From: Pedobacter sp. L105 | GTDB taxonomy: Bacteria; Bacteroidota; Bacteroidia; Sphingobacteriales; Sphingobacteriaceae | Direction of reading: 5' to 3' | DNA length: 64,000 nt | NCBI RefSeq assembly: GCF_009765875.1 | Contig: NZ_LMUP01000004.1 | Span: forward strand, 586,056-650,055 | Part shown: piece after piece, positions 55,651-64,000 of the stretch | Position numbering within the stretch: position 1 is the stretch's first letter | How the letters are laid out: each line of letters begins with the position of its first letter | Made by a program: the position numbers and the translations under genes | The notes under the pieces: generated by a model | The model's input: only the letters and a program-made list of their open reading frames with translations | Told to the model about the DNA's origin: nothing | The model's database searches: none

Positions 55651-56775
55651 ATGATGCGCAAATCAATTTATGCAGCTTTAATAGCTGCTTCGACATTTTT
55701 AATTTTCCAGGGCTGTAAAAAATCAAGTGATACCAATACTGCTGCTACAGGCTCCACCTCCTTCGACCGCCAGGGAATGCTGAGCAACCTCAGTACCAAT
55801 ATTATTTTGCCAGCCTATACCTCGTTTTCAGCCGACGCAGCCAGTTTAGATGCTGCGGTTGCTGCATTTAATACCACACCCAACGCCACTACGCTGGCAG
55901 CCGTGCAGCTAGCCTTTAAAACAACTTATCAGCAATGGCAATCTACTTCCGTTTTTGAAGTCGGCCCCGCAGATAATACCCAGTTAAGGGAAAATGTAAA
56001 TACTTATCCAACAGATGTAACACAGATCAATGCCAATGTAACTTCAGGCGCATATAATCCTGCCCTGCTGGCTAACCTTTCCGCAAAAGGCCTTCCGGCA
56101 TTGGATTATCTGTTGTTTGGGATTGGTGCAGATAATAATGCCATCCTGCTCCAATACACCACAGATAGTAAAGCAGCCAACAGGAAAACTTACCTGGCGG
56201 CATTGTCTTCGGAACTTAAAGCAGAAGCTGCCGCAGTTTTAACCAGCTGGGGCACATACAAAACTACTTTTATAAATTCCACCGGAACGGATGCAGGAAG
56301 TTCTACTTCATTATTGGTTAACCAATTGGTTTTCGATTATGAAATCTTAAAAAACCAGGAGATCGGTATCCCGGCAGGCGTACAATCGATGAATACTGTC
56401 TTGCCAACAAAAGTTCAGGCTTATTATTCCAAAATGTCTGTGCAACTGGTATTACTGCACTTGCAAGCTATAGAGAACATCTACTTAGGGAAAAGTGCCA
56501 CTGGCGACGGTTTAGGCCTTGATGATTACCTGATCAAGGCAAATGCTAAATATTCTGACGGCACCTCCCTTAACGATGTGATTAAAGCGCAGTTTGCTAC
56601 AGCAACTGCTAAACTACAGGCTTTAACAGATCCATTATCAGACAATATTTCTGCGAACCCTGCTGCTGCTTTAGCCGCTTACACGGAACTCCAAAAGTTA
56701 ACTGTTTTGTTAAAAACAGACATGACTTCATCTTTAGGCATCCTGATCAATTTCGGAGACAATGACGGAGACTAA
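55651..56775 (+). CDS. Imelysin-family lipoprotein
   Basis: The lipobox FQGC gives Cys22. The helical imelysin body shows AFKTTYQQWQSTSVFEVGP near 88-106, VNTYPTDVTQIN and GLPALDYLLFG at 147-157. A second helical bundle follows (LVNQLVFDYEILKNQEIGIPAG). The family's GxHxxE motif reads G-L-P-A-L-D here: the His is Pro and the Glu is Asp. Imelysin-like proteins take part in iron acquisition. The following HTTM gene overlaps its 3' end by 14 bp. Confidence 0.88.
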   Translation: MMRKSIYAALIAASTFLIFQGCKKSSDTNTAATGSTSFDRQGMLSNLSTNIILPAYTSFSADAASLDAAVAAFNTTPNATTLAAVQLAFKTTYQQWQSTSVFEVGPADNTQLRENVNTYPTDVTQINANVTSGAYNPALLANLSAKGLPALDYLLFGIGADNNAILLQYTTDSKAANRKTYLAALSSELKAEAAAVLTSWGTYKTTFINSTGTDAGSSTSLLVNQLVFDYEILKNQEIGIPAGVQSMNTVLPTKVQAYYSKMSVQLVLLHLQAIENIYLGKSATGDGLGLDDYLIKANAKYSDGTSLNDVIKAQFATATAKLQALTDPLSDNISANPAAALAAYTELQKLTVLLKTDMTSSLGILINFGDNDGD

Positions 56776-58099
56776 AAAACATATTGCCCCGCTTGCCGTT
56801 CTCAGGATAGCATTCGGGGCAGTTATGCTCGTTAGCACCATCCGCTTCTTATGGAGGGGATGGGTTGATGCTTTTTATATCAAACCCCAGTTTCATTTTA
56901 CTTTTTACGGCTTCGACTGGGTAAAACCTTTAAGCGCAGCAGGCATGTATACCTTGTTTGCCCTTTTGGTGATCAGTGCTGTCTTCGTCACTATTGGATT
57001 ATTTTATAGAATAGCCATCATTACTTTTTTTCTCTGTTTCACCTATGTGGAATTGATTGATAAGACCACTTATCTCAACCATTATTATTTCATTAGTGTA
57101 ATGGCTTTTTTAATGATACTTGTTCCTGCACACCGTTATTTTTCTATCGATGTGCTCAGAAAGCCCGGTATTTTTATTACCCAAGTGCCCGGCTGGACCA
57201 TTGATATATTTAAACTCCAGTTGGTACTGGTTTATTTCTTCGCGGGACTTTCAAAATTGAATTACGACTGGCTGGTTGCAGCTATGCCACTCCGCATCTG
57301 GCTGCCCGCCCTTAACCATTTACCCCTTATCGGCACTTTGCTGACTAAATTATGGGTTGCATACGCTTTCAGCTGGTTTGGTGCCCTATTTGATTTATTC
57401 ATTGGTTTCTTATTGCTGAATGCAAAAACCAGAAAACCAGCCTATCTGCTGGTGATCATTTTCCACCTGTCTACAGGATGGTTGTTTAAAATTGGAATGT
57501 TCCCCTATATCATGATCCTGATGACAATTATCTTCTTTTCAGAAAAGACCCATCTCAGGATCATTGGCTATTTAAAAAATATACTGCCCGGCAATAAAAT
57601 TGTTTCCCCTGTCACCAGTCATCCTTATACTATTTCCATCCCCCGAAGGAAATTAATCTATGCCCTGCTGATCATTCATTTCACTATTCAGCTGGCACTC
57701 CCCTTTCGCTATTTATGGTATCCGGATAAATTATACTGGACAGAAGAAGGGTATCGCTTTTCATGGCGTGTAATGCTCATGGAGAAAGGCGGAACCATAT
57801 TTTTCTATGTTAAAGATCCAAAAACGGGCAGCAGATCGGAAGTGATCAATTCACAATACCTGACCAGCTTGCAGGAGATCATGATGTCTACACAGCCGGA
57901 TATGATCCTGCAATACGCCCATTTCCTCGCTAAAGAATATAAAAAAAAAGGGATTAAAGATCCAGTCGTTACTGCTGACAGTTATGTGACTTTAAATGGA
58001 AGCGGCAGTAAAATGTACATAGACAATACCGTAAACCTGGCTAAAGAACAGGAAAATTTTGACCATAAGAAATGGATACTTCCATTTAATAAAAAATAA
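56762..58099 (+). CDS. HTTM-domain membrane protein (vitamin K carboxylase-like)
   Basis: This is a multipass inner-membrane protein with about nine helices. The HTTM signature is APLAVLRIAFGAVMLVSTIRFLWRGW, then TYVELIDKTTYLNHYYFISVMAFLMILVPAHRYFSID and LQLVLVYFFAGLSKLNYDWL. It resembles the N-terminal domain of vitamin K-dependent gamma-carboxylase. The ~130-residue C-terminal part (WTEEGYRFSWRVMLMEKGG...) is extracytoplasmic. The start lies within the imelysin gene (14-bp overlap), and the receptor gene begins 2 bp after its stop. Its role in the iron operon is unknown. Confidence 0.88.
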   Translation: MTETKKHIAPLAVLRIAFGAVMLVSTIRFLWRGWVDAFYIKPQFHFTFYGFDWVKPLSAAGMYTLFALLVISAVFVTIGLFYRIAIITFFLCFTYVELIDKTTYLNHYYFISVMAFLMILVPAHRYFSIDVLRKPGIFITQVPGWTIDIFKLQLVLVYFFAGLSKLNYDWLVAAMPLRIWLPALNHLPLIGTLLTKLWVAYAFSWFGALFDLFIGFLLLNAKTRKPAYLLVIIFHLSTGWLFKIGMFPYIMILMTIIFFSEKTHLRIIGYLKNILPGNKIVSPVTSHPYTISIPRRKLIYALLIIHFTIQLALPFRYLWYPDKLYWTEEGYRFSWRVMLMEKGGTIFFYVKDPKTGSRSEVINSQYLTSLQEIMMSTQPDMILQYAHFLAKEYKKKGIKDPVVTADSYVTLNGSGSKMYIDNTVNLAKEQENFDHKKWILPFNKK

Positions 58100-58101
58100 G
58101 A

Positions 58102-60555
58102 ATGAAGAAAACCCTTATACTCATCTTCTCCTTACTGATGATGAGCACCTTTAAATTAGCCGCACAAACTTTTACTGTCAGGGGTACTATCAAAGCTGCC
58201 TCAGGTGAAGCAGTAGTCAACGCTTCGGTATTTTTAAAAAATACGCATTACGCTATGACCAGCGATTCTGCAGGAAATTATCTGCTAAAGGATATTAAAA
58301 AAGGAAATTATACCATTGAGGTGTCGGCTATCGGTTATAAAACCCTGTCAAAACCAATAAAAGTTAACGGCGACCAGACTTTCAATCTTCTGATAGAGGA
58401 GTCCATTCGTCAGCTGAATGACGTGAATATCCAGGCGGATAAAGAACAAACATTCGGTATTACCCGGTTAAAAGCAGTGGAAGGTACCACCATTAATGCC
58501 GGTAAAAAAAGTGAGGTGATTGTCCTTAAAGATATCGTAGCCAATACCGCGACGAACAATACCAGACAGATCTATAATAAAATAGCAGGGCTAAACATCT
58601 GGGAAAATGACGGTGCCGGTATACAGTTAGGTATTGGCGGCAGGGGCCTGAACCCCAACCGGGTAACCAATTTTAATACCCGTCAAAATGGTTATGATAT
58701 CAGTGCAGATGCCCTGGGATACCCTGAAAGTTACTATTCACCACCCGCAGAACTCACCGACCGTATCGAAATATTAAGGGGAGCATCCTCCCTTCAATAT
58801 GGAACCCAATTCGGCGGACTGATTAATTTTAAGCTAAAAGATGGCGCCACGGACAAACCCATCGAGGTAACCTCAAGAGAAACCGTAGGCTCATGGGGCT
58901 TTCTAAATACCACCAACAGCATTGGCGGCACCGTAGGAAAAGTTCAATACTACACCTTTTTCCAGCACAAATCTGGTAACGGCTGGCGGCCCAATTCAGA
59001 TTTTAATGTAAATACCGCTTATGCCTCTTTGATTTATACTGTCACTAAAAAACTAACCTTAACCTTTCAGTATACGAATATGGAATACCTGGCCCATCAG
59101 CCCGGGGGATTAACCGACGCAGAATTTGCAGCGGATCCGCATCAGTCAATACGTGCGAGAAACTGGTTTAAAGTAAACTGGAACCTTGGGGCCGCCATAC
59201 TGGATTATAAGTTTAATGACCACCTGAAATTTAATTCCCGGTTTTTTGGATTATCTGCCGGAAGAGCTGCCATAGGCGATCTGGATCAGATTACCAGAAG
59301 TGATCCCGGAGGGGCCAGGACCTTATACAAAGATAAATATCAAAATTACGGCAACGAAAGCAGGCTGTTATACGACTATAAAATAAAAGATGTTTCACAG
59401 TATCTTCTGGTAGGATTAAGATACTACAAAGGGCATACAGACCGCCAGGAAGGATTGGGAAATGACGGCTCCTCAGGTCATTCGTCAGATTTCGAATATG
59501 TGCACACGACAGAAAACGATTATCATTACTCAGCCTATACCTTCCCAAATTACAACCTGGCACTATTTGCGGAAAACATATTCCATATTACGTCTAAGTT
59601 TAGCATCATTCCGGGTGTCAGATTTGAAAACATCACCACTAAAGCTGATGGATCTTACTCCATCGTCAACACGGATGGTGCTGGCAATGTAATCCTTAAC
59701 CAGCTGGTTCATCAGGTTAAAAACGAAAACAGGCATTTCCTGATCTCCGGTCTTGGCTTAAGCTACAATGAGAACGAAGCTATTCAGCTTTATGGAAACA
59801 TATCCCAAAATTACAGGGCCATTAATTTTAATGATCTTCGTTCTTCAAATCCCAATTCGTTAAATACGAATTTACGAGTAGATCCAAATTTACAGGATGA
59901 AACAGGTTATTCTGCCGATATGGGAATGAGAGGAAATATTTCGGGTGTGTTTAACTATGATGTAAGTGTATTCTATATCAATTATGACAACAGGATTGGT
60001 ACCGTTTTGAGATCAGACCCTGTAACTTTTAACGATTATCAGTACCGCACCAATATTTCGCAATCCAGAAACCTAGGATTGGAATCCTTTGCAGAATTGG
60101 AATTGCTGCATTTCATTAATGGCCCATCAACCACCACTAAGCTTTCCCTATTCTCTAACCTTGCCCTGATTAACGCCCGTTATGTAAACAGTAAAGAACC
60201 CGCCTATAATAACAGGAAAGTTGAACTTGCACCTGATGTGATCTTTAAAACAGGGCTTTCTTACCGGTACAAGAAATTCTCAGTCAGTTACCAGCTAGCT
60301 TATACCAGTAGTCAGTTCTCTGATGCTACGAATGCCGTTTTCACTCCAAATGCAGTATTTGGCTTGATCACGGCATACACGGTTATGGATTTATCTGCTG
60401 AGTACAAATTAAATAAGCACTTCACACTATCGTCTTCCGTTAACAATCTAGGAAACGTGAAGTATTTTACCCGCCGTGCTGAAAGTTATCCCGGCCCGGG
60501 TATTGTCCCTTCAGATGCCCGCAGCTATTTTGTAACACTTGAATTCAAATTATAA
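58102..60555 (+). CDS. TonB-dependent receptor, FecA-like, probable iron-chelate importer
   Basis: After a signal peptide (LILIFSLLMMSTFKLAAQ) comes a carboxypeptidase-regulatory-like domain (GTIKAASGEAVVNASVFLKNT), then the plug with IYNKIAGLNIWENDGAGIQLGIGGRGLNPNRVTNFNTRQNG and RIEILRGASSLQYGTQFGGLINFKLKDG. The barrel ends in the typical LEFKL. It resembles FecA-type receptors for ferric citrate or similar chelates, and lacks a SusD partner. It is the last gene of the DUF4856-imelysin-HTTM operon and is followed by a long terminator hairpin. Confidence 0.9.
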   Translation: MKKTLILIFSLLMMSTFKLAAQTFTVRGTIKAASGEAVVNASVFLKNTHYAMTSDSAGNYLLKDIKKGNYTIEVSAIGYKTLSKPIKVNGDQTFNLLIEESIRQLNDVNIQADKEQTFGITRLKAVEGTTINAGKKSEVIVLKDIVANTATNNTRQIYNKIAGLNIWENDGAGIQLGIGGRGLNPNRVTNFNTRQNGYDISADALGYPESYYSPPAELTDRIEILRGASSLQYGTQFGGLINFKLKDGATDKPIEVTSRETVGSWGFLNTTNSIGGTVGKVQYYTFFQHKSGNGWRPNSDFNVNTAYASLIYTVTKKLTLTFQYTNMEYLAHQPGGLTDAEFAADPHQSIRARNWFKVNWNLGAAILDYKFNDHLKFNSRFFGLSAGRAAIGDLDQITRSDPGGARTLYKDKYQNYGNESRLLYDYKIKDVSQYLLVGLRYYKGHTDRQEGLGNDGSSGHSSDFEYVHTTENDYHYSAYTFPNYNLALFAENIFHITSKFSIIPGVRFENITTKADGSYSIVNTDGAGNVILNQLVHQVKNENRHFLISGLGLSYNENEAIQLYGNISQNYRAINFNDLRSSNPNSLNTNLRVDPNLQDETGYSADMGMRGNISGVFNYDVSVFYINYDNRIGTVLRSDPVTFNDYQYRTNISQSRNLGLESFAELELLHFINGPSTTTKLSLFSNLALINARYVNSKEPAYNNRKVELAPDVIFKTGLSYRYKKFSVSYQLAYTSSQFSDATNAVFTPNAVFGLITAYTVMDLSAEYKLNKHFTLSSSVNNLGNVKYFTRRAESYPGPGIVPSDARSYFVTLEFKL

Positions 60556-60564
60556 ATCTATCAT

Positions 60565-60641
60565 AAAAAAGAGAGTTGCTATTTCATGACCTTTAATTGC
60601 GTTTCAGCAATTGGTTTCATGAAATAGCAACTCTCTTTTTT
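60565..60641 (+). terminator. Terminator with 25-bp perfect stem and nested hairpin
   Basis: Bases 60565-60589 pair perfectly with 60617-60641 (A6...T6 flanks). The 27-nt loop itself contains AATTGC / GCAATT around GTTTCA and a CC/GG pair. It follows the TonB receptor stop by 9 bp. Confidence 0.85.
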
Positions 60642-60669
60642 TTAAAGTTTCATCATCCCTGCATCCTTA

Positions 60670-60920
60670 CCTATCGAGTAGCTTACAGAGGATTGTCAAG
60701 TAAACAATAACAATTGCCTCCCTGACATAAACACCCTGCCACGAGATATCTAAATAAAAACAAGTGTGTTATTTCTCGCTTAGGAGTCTATTCAAGCGAA
60801 GTAAGCAATAACACTCTGCTCCCTGCTATAAACTCCCTGCAATGGATAAACCCCATAAAAAATGGTATGTTATTTTCTCGCCTAGGAGTCTTGCAAGCGT
60901 AGCGCAGCATTATTCCAGCG
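60670..60920. repeat. Degenerate ~101-bp tandem repeat, about 2.5 copies
   Basis: CTCCCTG-n-ATAAAC-n-CCCTGC occurs at 60718 and 60819 (offset 101). TCTCGCyTAGGAGTCT occurs at 60774 and 60876 (offset 102). AAGTAArCAATAACA occurs near 60699 and 60800. A partial third copy precedes the first. The unit contains the palindromic TCGCTT...AAGCGA and GTGTTATT...AATAACAC (60766 / 60807), so each copy can fold. Confidence 0.65.
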
Positions 60921-60942
60921 AGAAAATAACATACCATTTTTT
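60857..60942 (-). terminator. 25-bp perfect inverted repeat at the valS 3' end
   Basis: Bases 60857-60881 are the exact complement of 60918-60942, with a 36-nt loop and A6/T6 flanks. The right arm overlaps the valS stop codon by two bases. It should terminate valS. The left arm and loop belong to the ~101-bp repeat. Confidence 0.8.
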
Positions 60943-63616
60943 ACAGCGAAGCCAGGCTATCTTCGATAATCTTCATTTTCCCTTCAGCATCAGCCTTCTT
61001 ATTCCTCTCATTCTGAATAATCTCCGGCTTAGCATTCTGTACAAAACGTTCATTGCTCAACTTCGCATCCACTGATTTCAGGAATCCCTGCAAATAAACC
61101 AGATCTGCATTTAAACGTTCGCGTTCAGCCTCTACATCTATCGTTTCATTCAGCTGTATAAAGAACTCATCATTACCTACCATAAATGAAGAAGCACCGG
61201 CAACCTGAGCAGTCACAAAATCAACTGCAGTAATATTAGCCAGCTTGGTAACGATCGTTAGCCATTTATCATAAGCTAAAGAAGAATTGACTTTAATACT
61301 TAAAGGCAACCCTTCTTTTGGCGAAATCTGTTTTATATTACGAATGTTCCTCACTTCTGCAACAATCCCTTTAACCACATCCACATCTTTCAGCAAAGCG
61401 AAATCCGCATCTCCAACAACAGGATAAGGCGCTACAATGATACAATCCATCTCTCCTTTTTCACCAAAGATTTCATCATGCCATAACTCTTCAGTGATGA
61501 AAGGCATAAAAGGATGCAGGAGGCTGATCACTTTCTCAAAGAAACCTATTGTAGCTTTCAGTGTAGCCGGATCTACCGGATGCTGATATACCGGTTTAAC
61601 CATTTCCAGGTACCAGGCGCAGAAATCATCCCAAACTAACTTATAGGTAATCATCAGCGCTTCCGACAAGCGGTACTGTTTAAAGTTATCTTCAATTTCT
61701 GCTAAAGCTTCATTGAAACGGTTTTCAAACCAAACAATCGCCTGTTCATTAGGATTAGGCAAAGTTTCGTCCACTTCCCAGCCTTTGATCAGGCGGAAAG
61801 CGTTCCATACTTTATTGGCAAAATTCCTGCCCTGCTCGCAATAGCTTTCATCAAACATTAAATCATTTCCGGCAGGAGAACACAAAAGCATCCCTACCCT
61901 TACCCCATCGGCACCATACTTTTCTATCAGGCCAATCGGATCAGGTGAATTACCCAAAGATTTAGACATCTTGCGGCCCAGCTTATCCCTTACAATACCT
62001 GTCAGGTAAACATTGGTAAAAGGCTTTTTGCCCATAAACTCATGTCCCGCCATAATCATTCGCGCTACCCAGAAAAACAGGATCTCAGGCGCGGTCACCA
62101 GGTCGTTGGTAGGATAGTAATAATTGACATCCTTATTTCCCGGATCTTTAAATCCATTAAACACAGAAATAGGCCATAACCAGGAAGAAAACCAGGTATC
62201 CATAACATCATCATCCTGCCTGATAAAAGGCGCCAGCTGATGTTTAAACCCATGTGCTTCTTCTGCTGAGAACGCACCATCTATATCTTTTAACTTCAGA
62301 AACTCATTCAGTGCATCTTCCTGCGTTTTGGCAACTACCCAATTACCCTTATCATCAAACCAGGCCGGGATACGTTGTCCCCACCACAATTGCCTGCTGA
62401 TGTTCCAGTCCCTTACATTTTCCATCCAGTGACGGTAAGTGTTCACGAACTTCTCCGGAATCAGTTTTACCTCTCCGTTTAATACATCTGCCAAAGCAGG
62501 TTTAGCCATTTCGTCCATCTTGCAAAACCACTGCATGGATAACTTAGGCTCAATAGCTGCGTCGGTACGTTCAGAAAAACCTACCTGCGATTTATAATCT
62601 TCTACTTTATCCAAATGACCGGCTTCATCCAATAACACCGCAATTTTTTTCCTTGCAGCGAAACGGTCTTCACCTACCAGGATTACTGCCAGTTCATTTA
62701 AAGTACCATCATCATTCAGAATATCAATTACAGGAAGTTTATGTTTAACACCCAGTTCATAATCGTTCAGATCATGTGCAGGAGTAACTTTTAAACAGCC
62801 TGTACCAAAATCCATTGTTACATATTCATCTTCAATTATCGGGATTTCACGGTTAATTAAAGGCACAAATACAGTTTTCCCTTTCAGGTGTGTATAACGT
62901 TCATCATTAGGATTCACGCAGATCGCAGCATCGGCCATGATGGTTTCAGGGCGGGTGGTAGCAATAGTTAAATACTCTACCTTACCATCGGCAGTTGCCG
63001 GTGCAATAGAATATTTGATATAATATAACTTCTGGTTTACTTCCTTACGGATTACCTCTTCATCAGAAACAGCCGTTTTACCTGCCGGGTCCCAGTTTAC
63101 CATACGGATACCACGATAGATTCTTCCTTTTTTGTACAGGTCGATAAAACAATCGATCACCGCTTCAGAAAGATCTTCCTCCATGGTAAAACGTGTACGG
63201 TCCCAGTCGCAGCTAGCCCCCAGTTTTTTCAGCTGATCAAGGATAATGCCTCCGTATTTTTCTTTCCATTCCCAGGCATAAGCCATAAACTCTTCCCTGG
63301 TCAGGTCTTTTTTACTGATCCCTCTTTCTTTGAGCATTGCTACTACTTTAGCTTCTGTAGCAATCGAAGCGTGATCTGTTCCGGGAACCCAGCATGCATT
63401 TTTACCCTGCATACGTGCACGGCGGATCATCACATCCTGAATAGTATTGTTCAGCATATGGCCCATGTGTAAAACACCAGTCACATTAGGTGGCGGAATG
63501 ACGATGGTATAAGGCTCACGTTCATCAGGTTCAGAATGAAAAAAGCCTTTTGACAGCCAGTAGCTGTACCACTTATCTTCGGTTTCGGCTGGATCGTATT
63601 TAGTAGAAATGCTCAT
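60941..63616 (-). CDS. valS: Valyl-tRNA synthetase
   Basis: This is a class I aminoacyl-tRNA synthetase charging tRNA-Val. The HIGH motif is HMGH at 50-53 in PPPNVTGVLHMGHMLNN. KMSKS is near residue 545 (GRKMSKSLGNSPDPIGLIEKYGADGVR). The editing CP1 domain includes TTRPETIMADAAICVNPNDERY and DFGTGCLKVTPAHDLNDYELG. A C-terminal coiled coil (VEAERERLNADLVYLQGFLK) completes it. Length 891 is standard. Confidence 0.98.
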   Translation of the reverse strand: MSISTKYDPAETEDKWYSYWLSKGFFHSEPDEREPYTIVIPPPNVTGVLHMGHMLNNTIQDVMIRRARMQGKNACWVPGTDHASIATEAKVVAMLKERGISKKDLTREEFMAYAWEWKEKYGGIILDQLKKLGASCDWDRTRFTMEEDLSEAVIDCFIDLYKKGRIYRGIRMVNWDPAGKTAVSDEEVIRKEVNQKLYYIKYSIAPATADGKVEYLTIATTRPETIMADAAICVNPNDERYTHLKGKTVFVPLINREIPIIEDEYVTMDFGTGCLKVTPAHDLNDYELGVKHKLPVIDILNDDGTLNELAVILVGEDRFAARKKIAVLLDEAGHLDKVEDYKSQVGFSERTDAAIEPKLSMQWFCKMDEMAKPALADVLNGEVKLIPEKFVNTYRHWMENVRDWNISRQLWWGQRIPAWFDDKGNWVVAKTQEDALNEFLKLKDIDGAFSAEEAHGFKHQLAPFIRQDDDVMDTWFSSWLWPISVFNGFKDPGNKDVNYYYPTNDLVTAPEILFFWVARMIMAGHEFMGKKPFTNVYLTGIVRDKLGRKMSKSLGNSPDPIGLIEKYGADGVRVGMLLCSPAGNDLMFDESYCEQGRNFANKVWNAFRLIKGWEVDETLPNPNEQAIVWFENRFNEALAEIEDNFKQYRLSEALMITYKLVWDDFCAWYLEMVKPVYQHPVDPATLKATIGFFEKVISLLHPFMPFITEELWHDEIFGEKGEMDCIIVAPYPVVGDADFALLKDVDVVKGIVAEVRNIRNIKQISPKEGLPLSIKVNSSLAYDKWLTIVTKLANITAVDFVTAQVAGASSFMVGNDEFFIQLNETIDVEAERERLNADLVYLQGFLKSVDAKLSNERFVQNAKPEIIQNERNKKADAEGKMKIIEDSLASL

Positions 63617-63674
63617 TATATTAAAAAAATATCGGGGTTGAATTACAAAAATAAGGTTTTTGAGGGAAAATCAT

Positions 63675-64000
63675 TTACGCTTTCCATTCTTCATCCAGAA
63701 TGGCAAATTCAAAGCTATCCATCCACCCGGTTTTCAAAGGCAGAATTTGTCTTTTTCTTCCTTCCTTTGTCATCCCGGCCTTTTCCAGCACACGGATAGA
63801 GGCCAGGTTTTCTACGGCACATCCCGCTTCAATGCGGTGTAACTTAAGTCGGTCGAGCCCAAACCTGATCACGGCCTTAATCGCTTCTGTGGCATAACCT
63901 TTATTCCAGTGTTCTACATTGATCTTGTACCACACTTCGGCACTGTTAAATTTAGAAGAAGACAGTTTCAATGCAATCAGCCCAATAAAACCTCCCTTTT
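63675..64000 (-). CDS. GNAT acetyltransferase (RimJ/RimL-type), partial
   Basis: This is the C-terminal part of a GNAT enzyme; the N-terminus lies beyond the right edge. Visible are KGGFIGLIALK, the acetyl-CoA region EVWYKINVEHWNKGYATEAIKAVIRFGLDRLKLHRIEA, and the C-terminal NLASIRVLEKAGMTKEGRKRQILPLKTGWMDSFEFAILDEEW. This matches ribosomal-protein-type N-acetyltransferases, though these often act on other substrates. Confidence 0.88.
   Translation of the reverse strand, partial: KGGFIGLIALKLSSSKFNSAEVWYKINVEHWNKGYATEAIKAVIRFGLDRLKLHRIEAGCAVENLASIRVLEKAGMTKEGRKRQILPLKTGWMDSFEFAILDEEWKA

Larger units (their letters stand above)
60556..60940. other. 385-bp intergenic region made of hairpins and tandem repeats
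   Basis: The space between the receptor and valS holds the receptor terminator, a degenerate ~101-bp tandem repeat and the valS terminator, described separately. There is no gene in it. Confidence 0.8.

Overview
The window looks like a chromosomal segment of a Bacteroidota bacterium of the Sphingobacteriaceae, close to Pedobacter. The reasons are a SusC/SusD pair, TonB-dependent receptors with carboxypeptidase-like N-domains, TamL, a type IX secretion plug protein, DUF4175/DUF4159/DUF4856 families, and recurring -7 promoter boxes of the form TAnnTTTG. All assignments were made by reading the sequence, without database searches.

Layout. 1-2856 (-): a hybrid sensor kinase cut by the left edge. 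3049-14399 (-): a polysaccharide utilisation locus transcribed susC > susD > PKD lipoprotein > NagX-like membrane acyltransferase > GH31 > melibiase-like hydrolase > sugar-kinase-like APH protein. A LacI-type regulator (15101-16225) sits upstream, and two matching palindromes (GTGTnCGnACAC) lie in the 700-bp gap. 16440-22048: cysQ, a MarR-GNAT fusion, a TonB-type outer-membrane barrel and a LysR regulator. 22111-35403 (-): one long operon, moxR > DUF58 > BatA-like > DUF4175 > amidotransferase-like membrane protein > tldD > pmbA > tldD > pmbA, with a divergent DUF4159 gene at 35562.

36200-37480 is the least ordinary stretch. It holds helically phased 11-bp repeats in two opposed arrays, an AT-rich orphan gene with a toxin-like look, and two tandem small-RNA units. 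Each RNA unit consists of two 30-nt subrepeats closed by a GAGAC/GTCTC stem and followed by its own intrinsic terminator. 37484-53502 is mostly housekeeping and envelope: thioesterases, TspO, a patatin-barrel protein, TamL, an rRNA methylase, tRNA-Cys, pyrD, an ABC-F protein, the T9SS plug, an alpha-amylase, EVE, holA and an HsdR-N nuclease-like gene. 53749-60555 (+): an orphan LuxR-type response regulator followed by a probable iron-uptake operon (DUF4856, imelysin, HTTM, TonB receptor). 60556-60940 holds degenerate ~101-bp tandem repeats and two perfect 25-bp inverted repeats between convergent genes. valS and a GNAT gene cut by the right edge close the window.

Several genes were given starts downstream of the longest reading frame, because the upstream extension (often from a TTG) runs through a TAnnTTTG box or adds residues ahead of a clean signal peptide.
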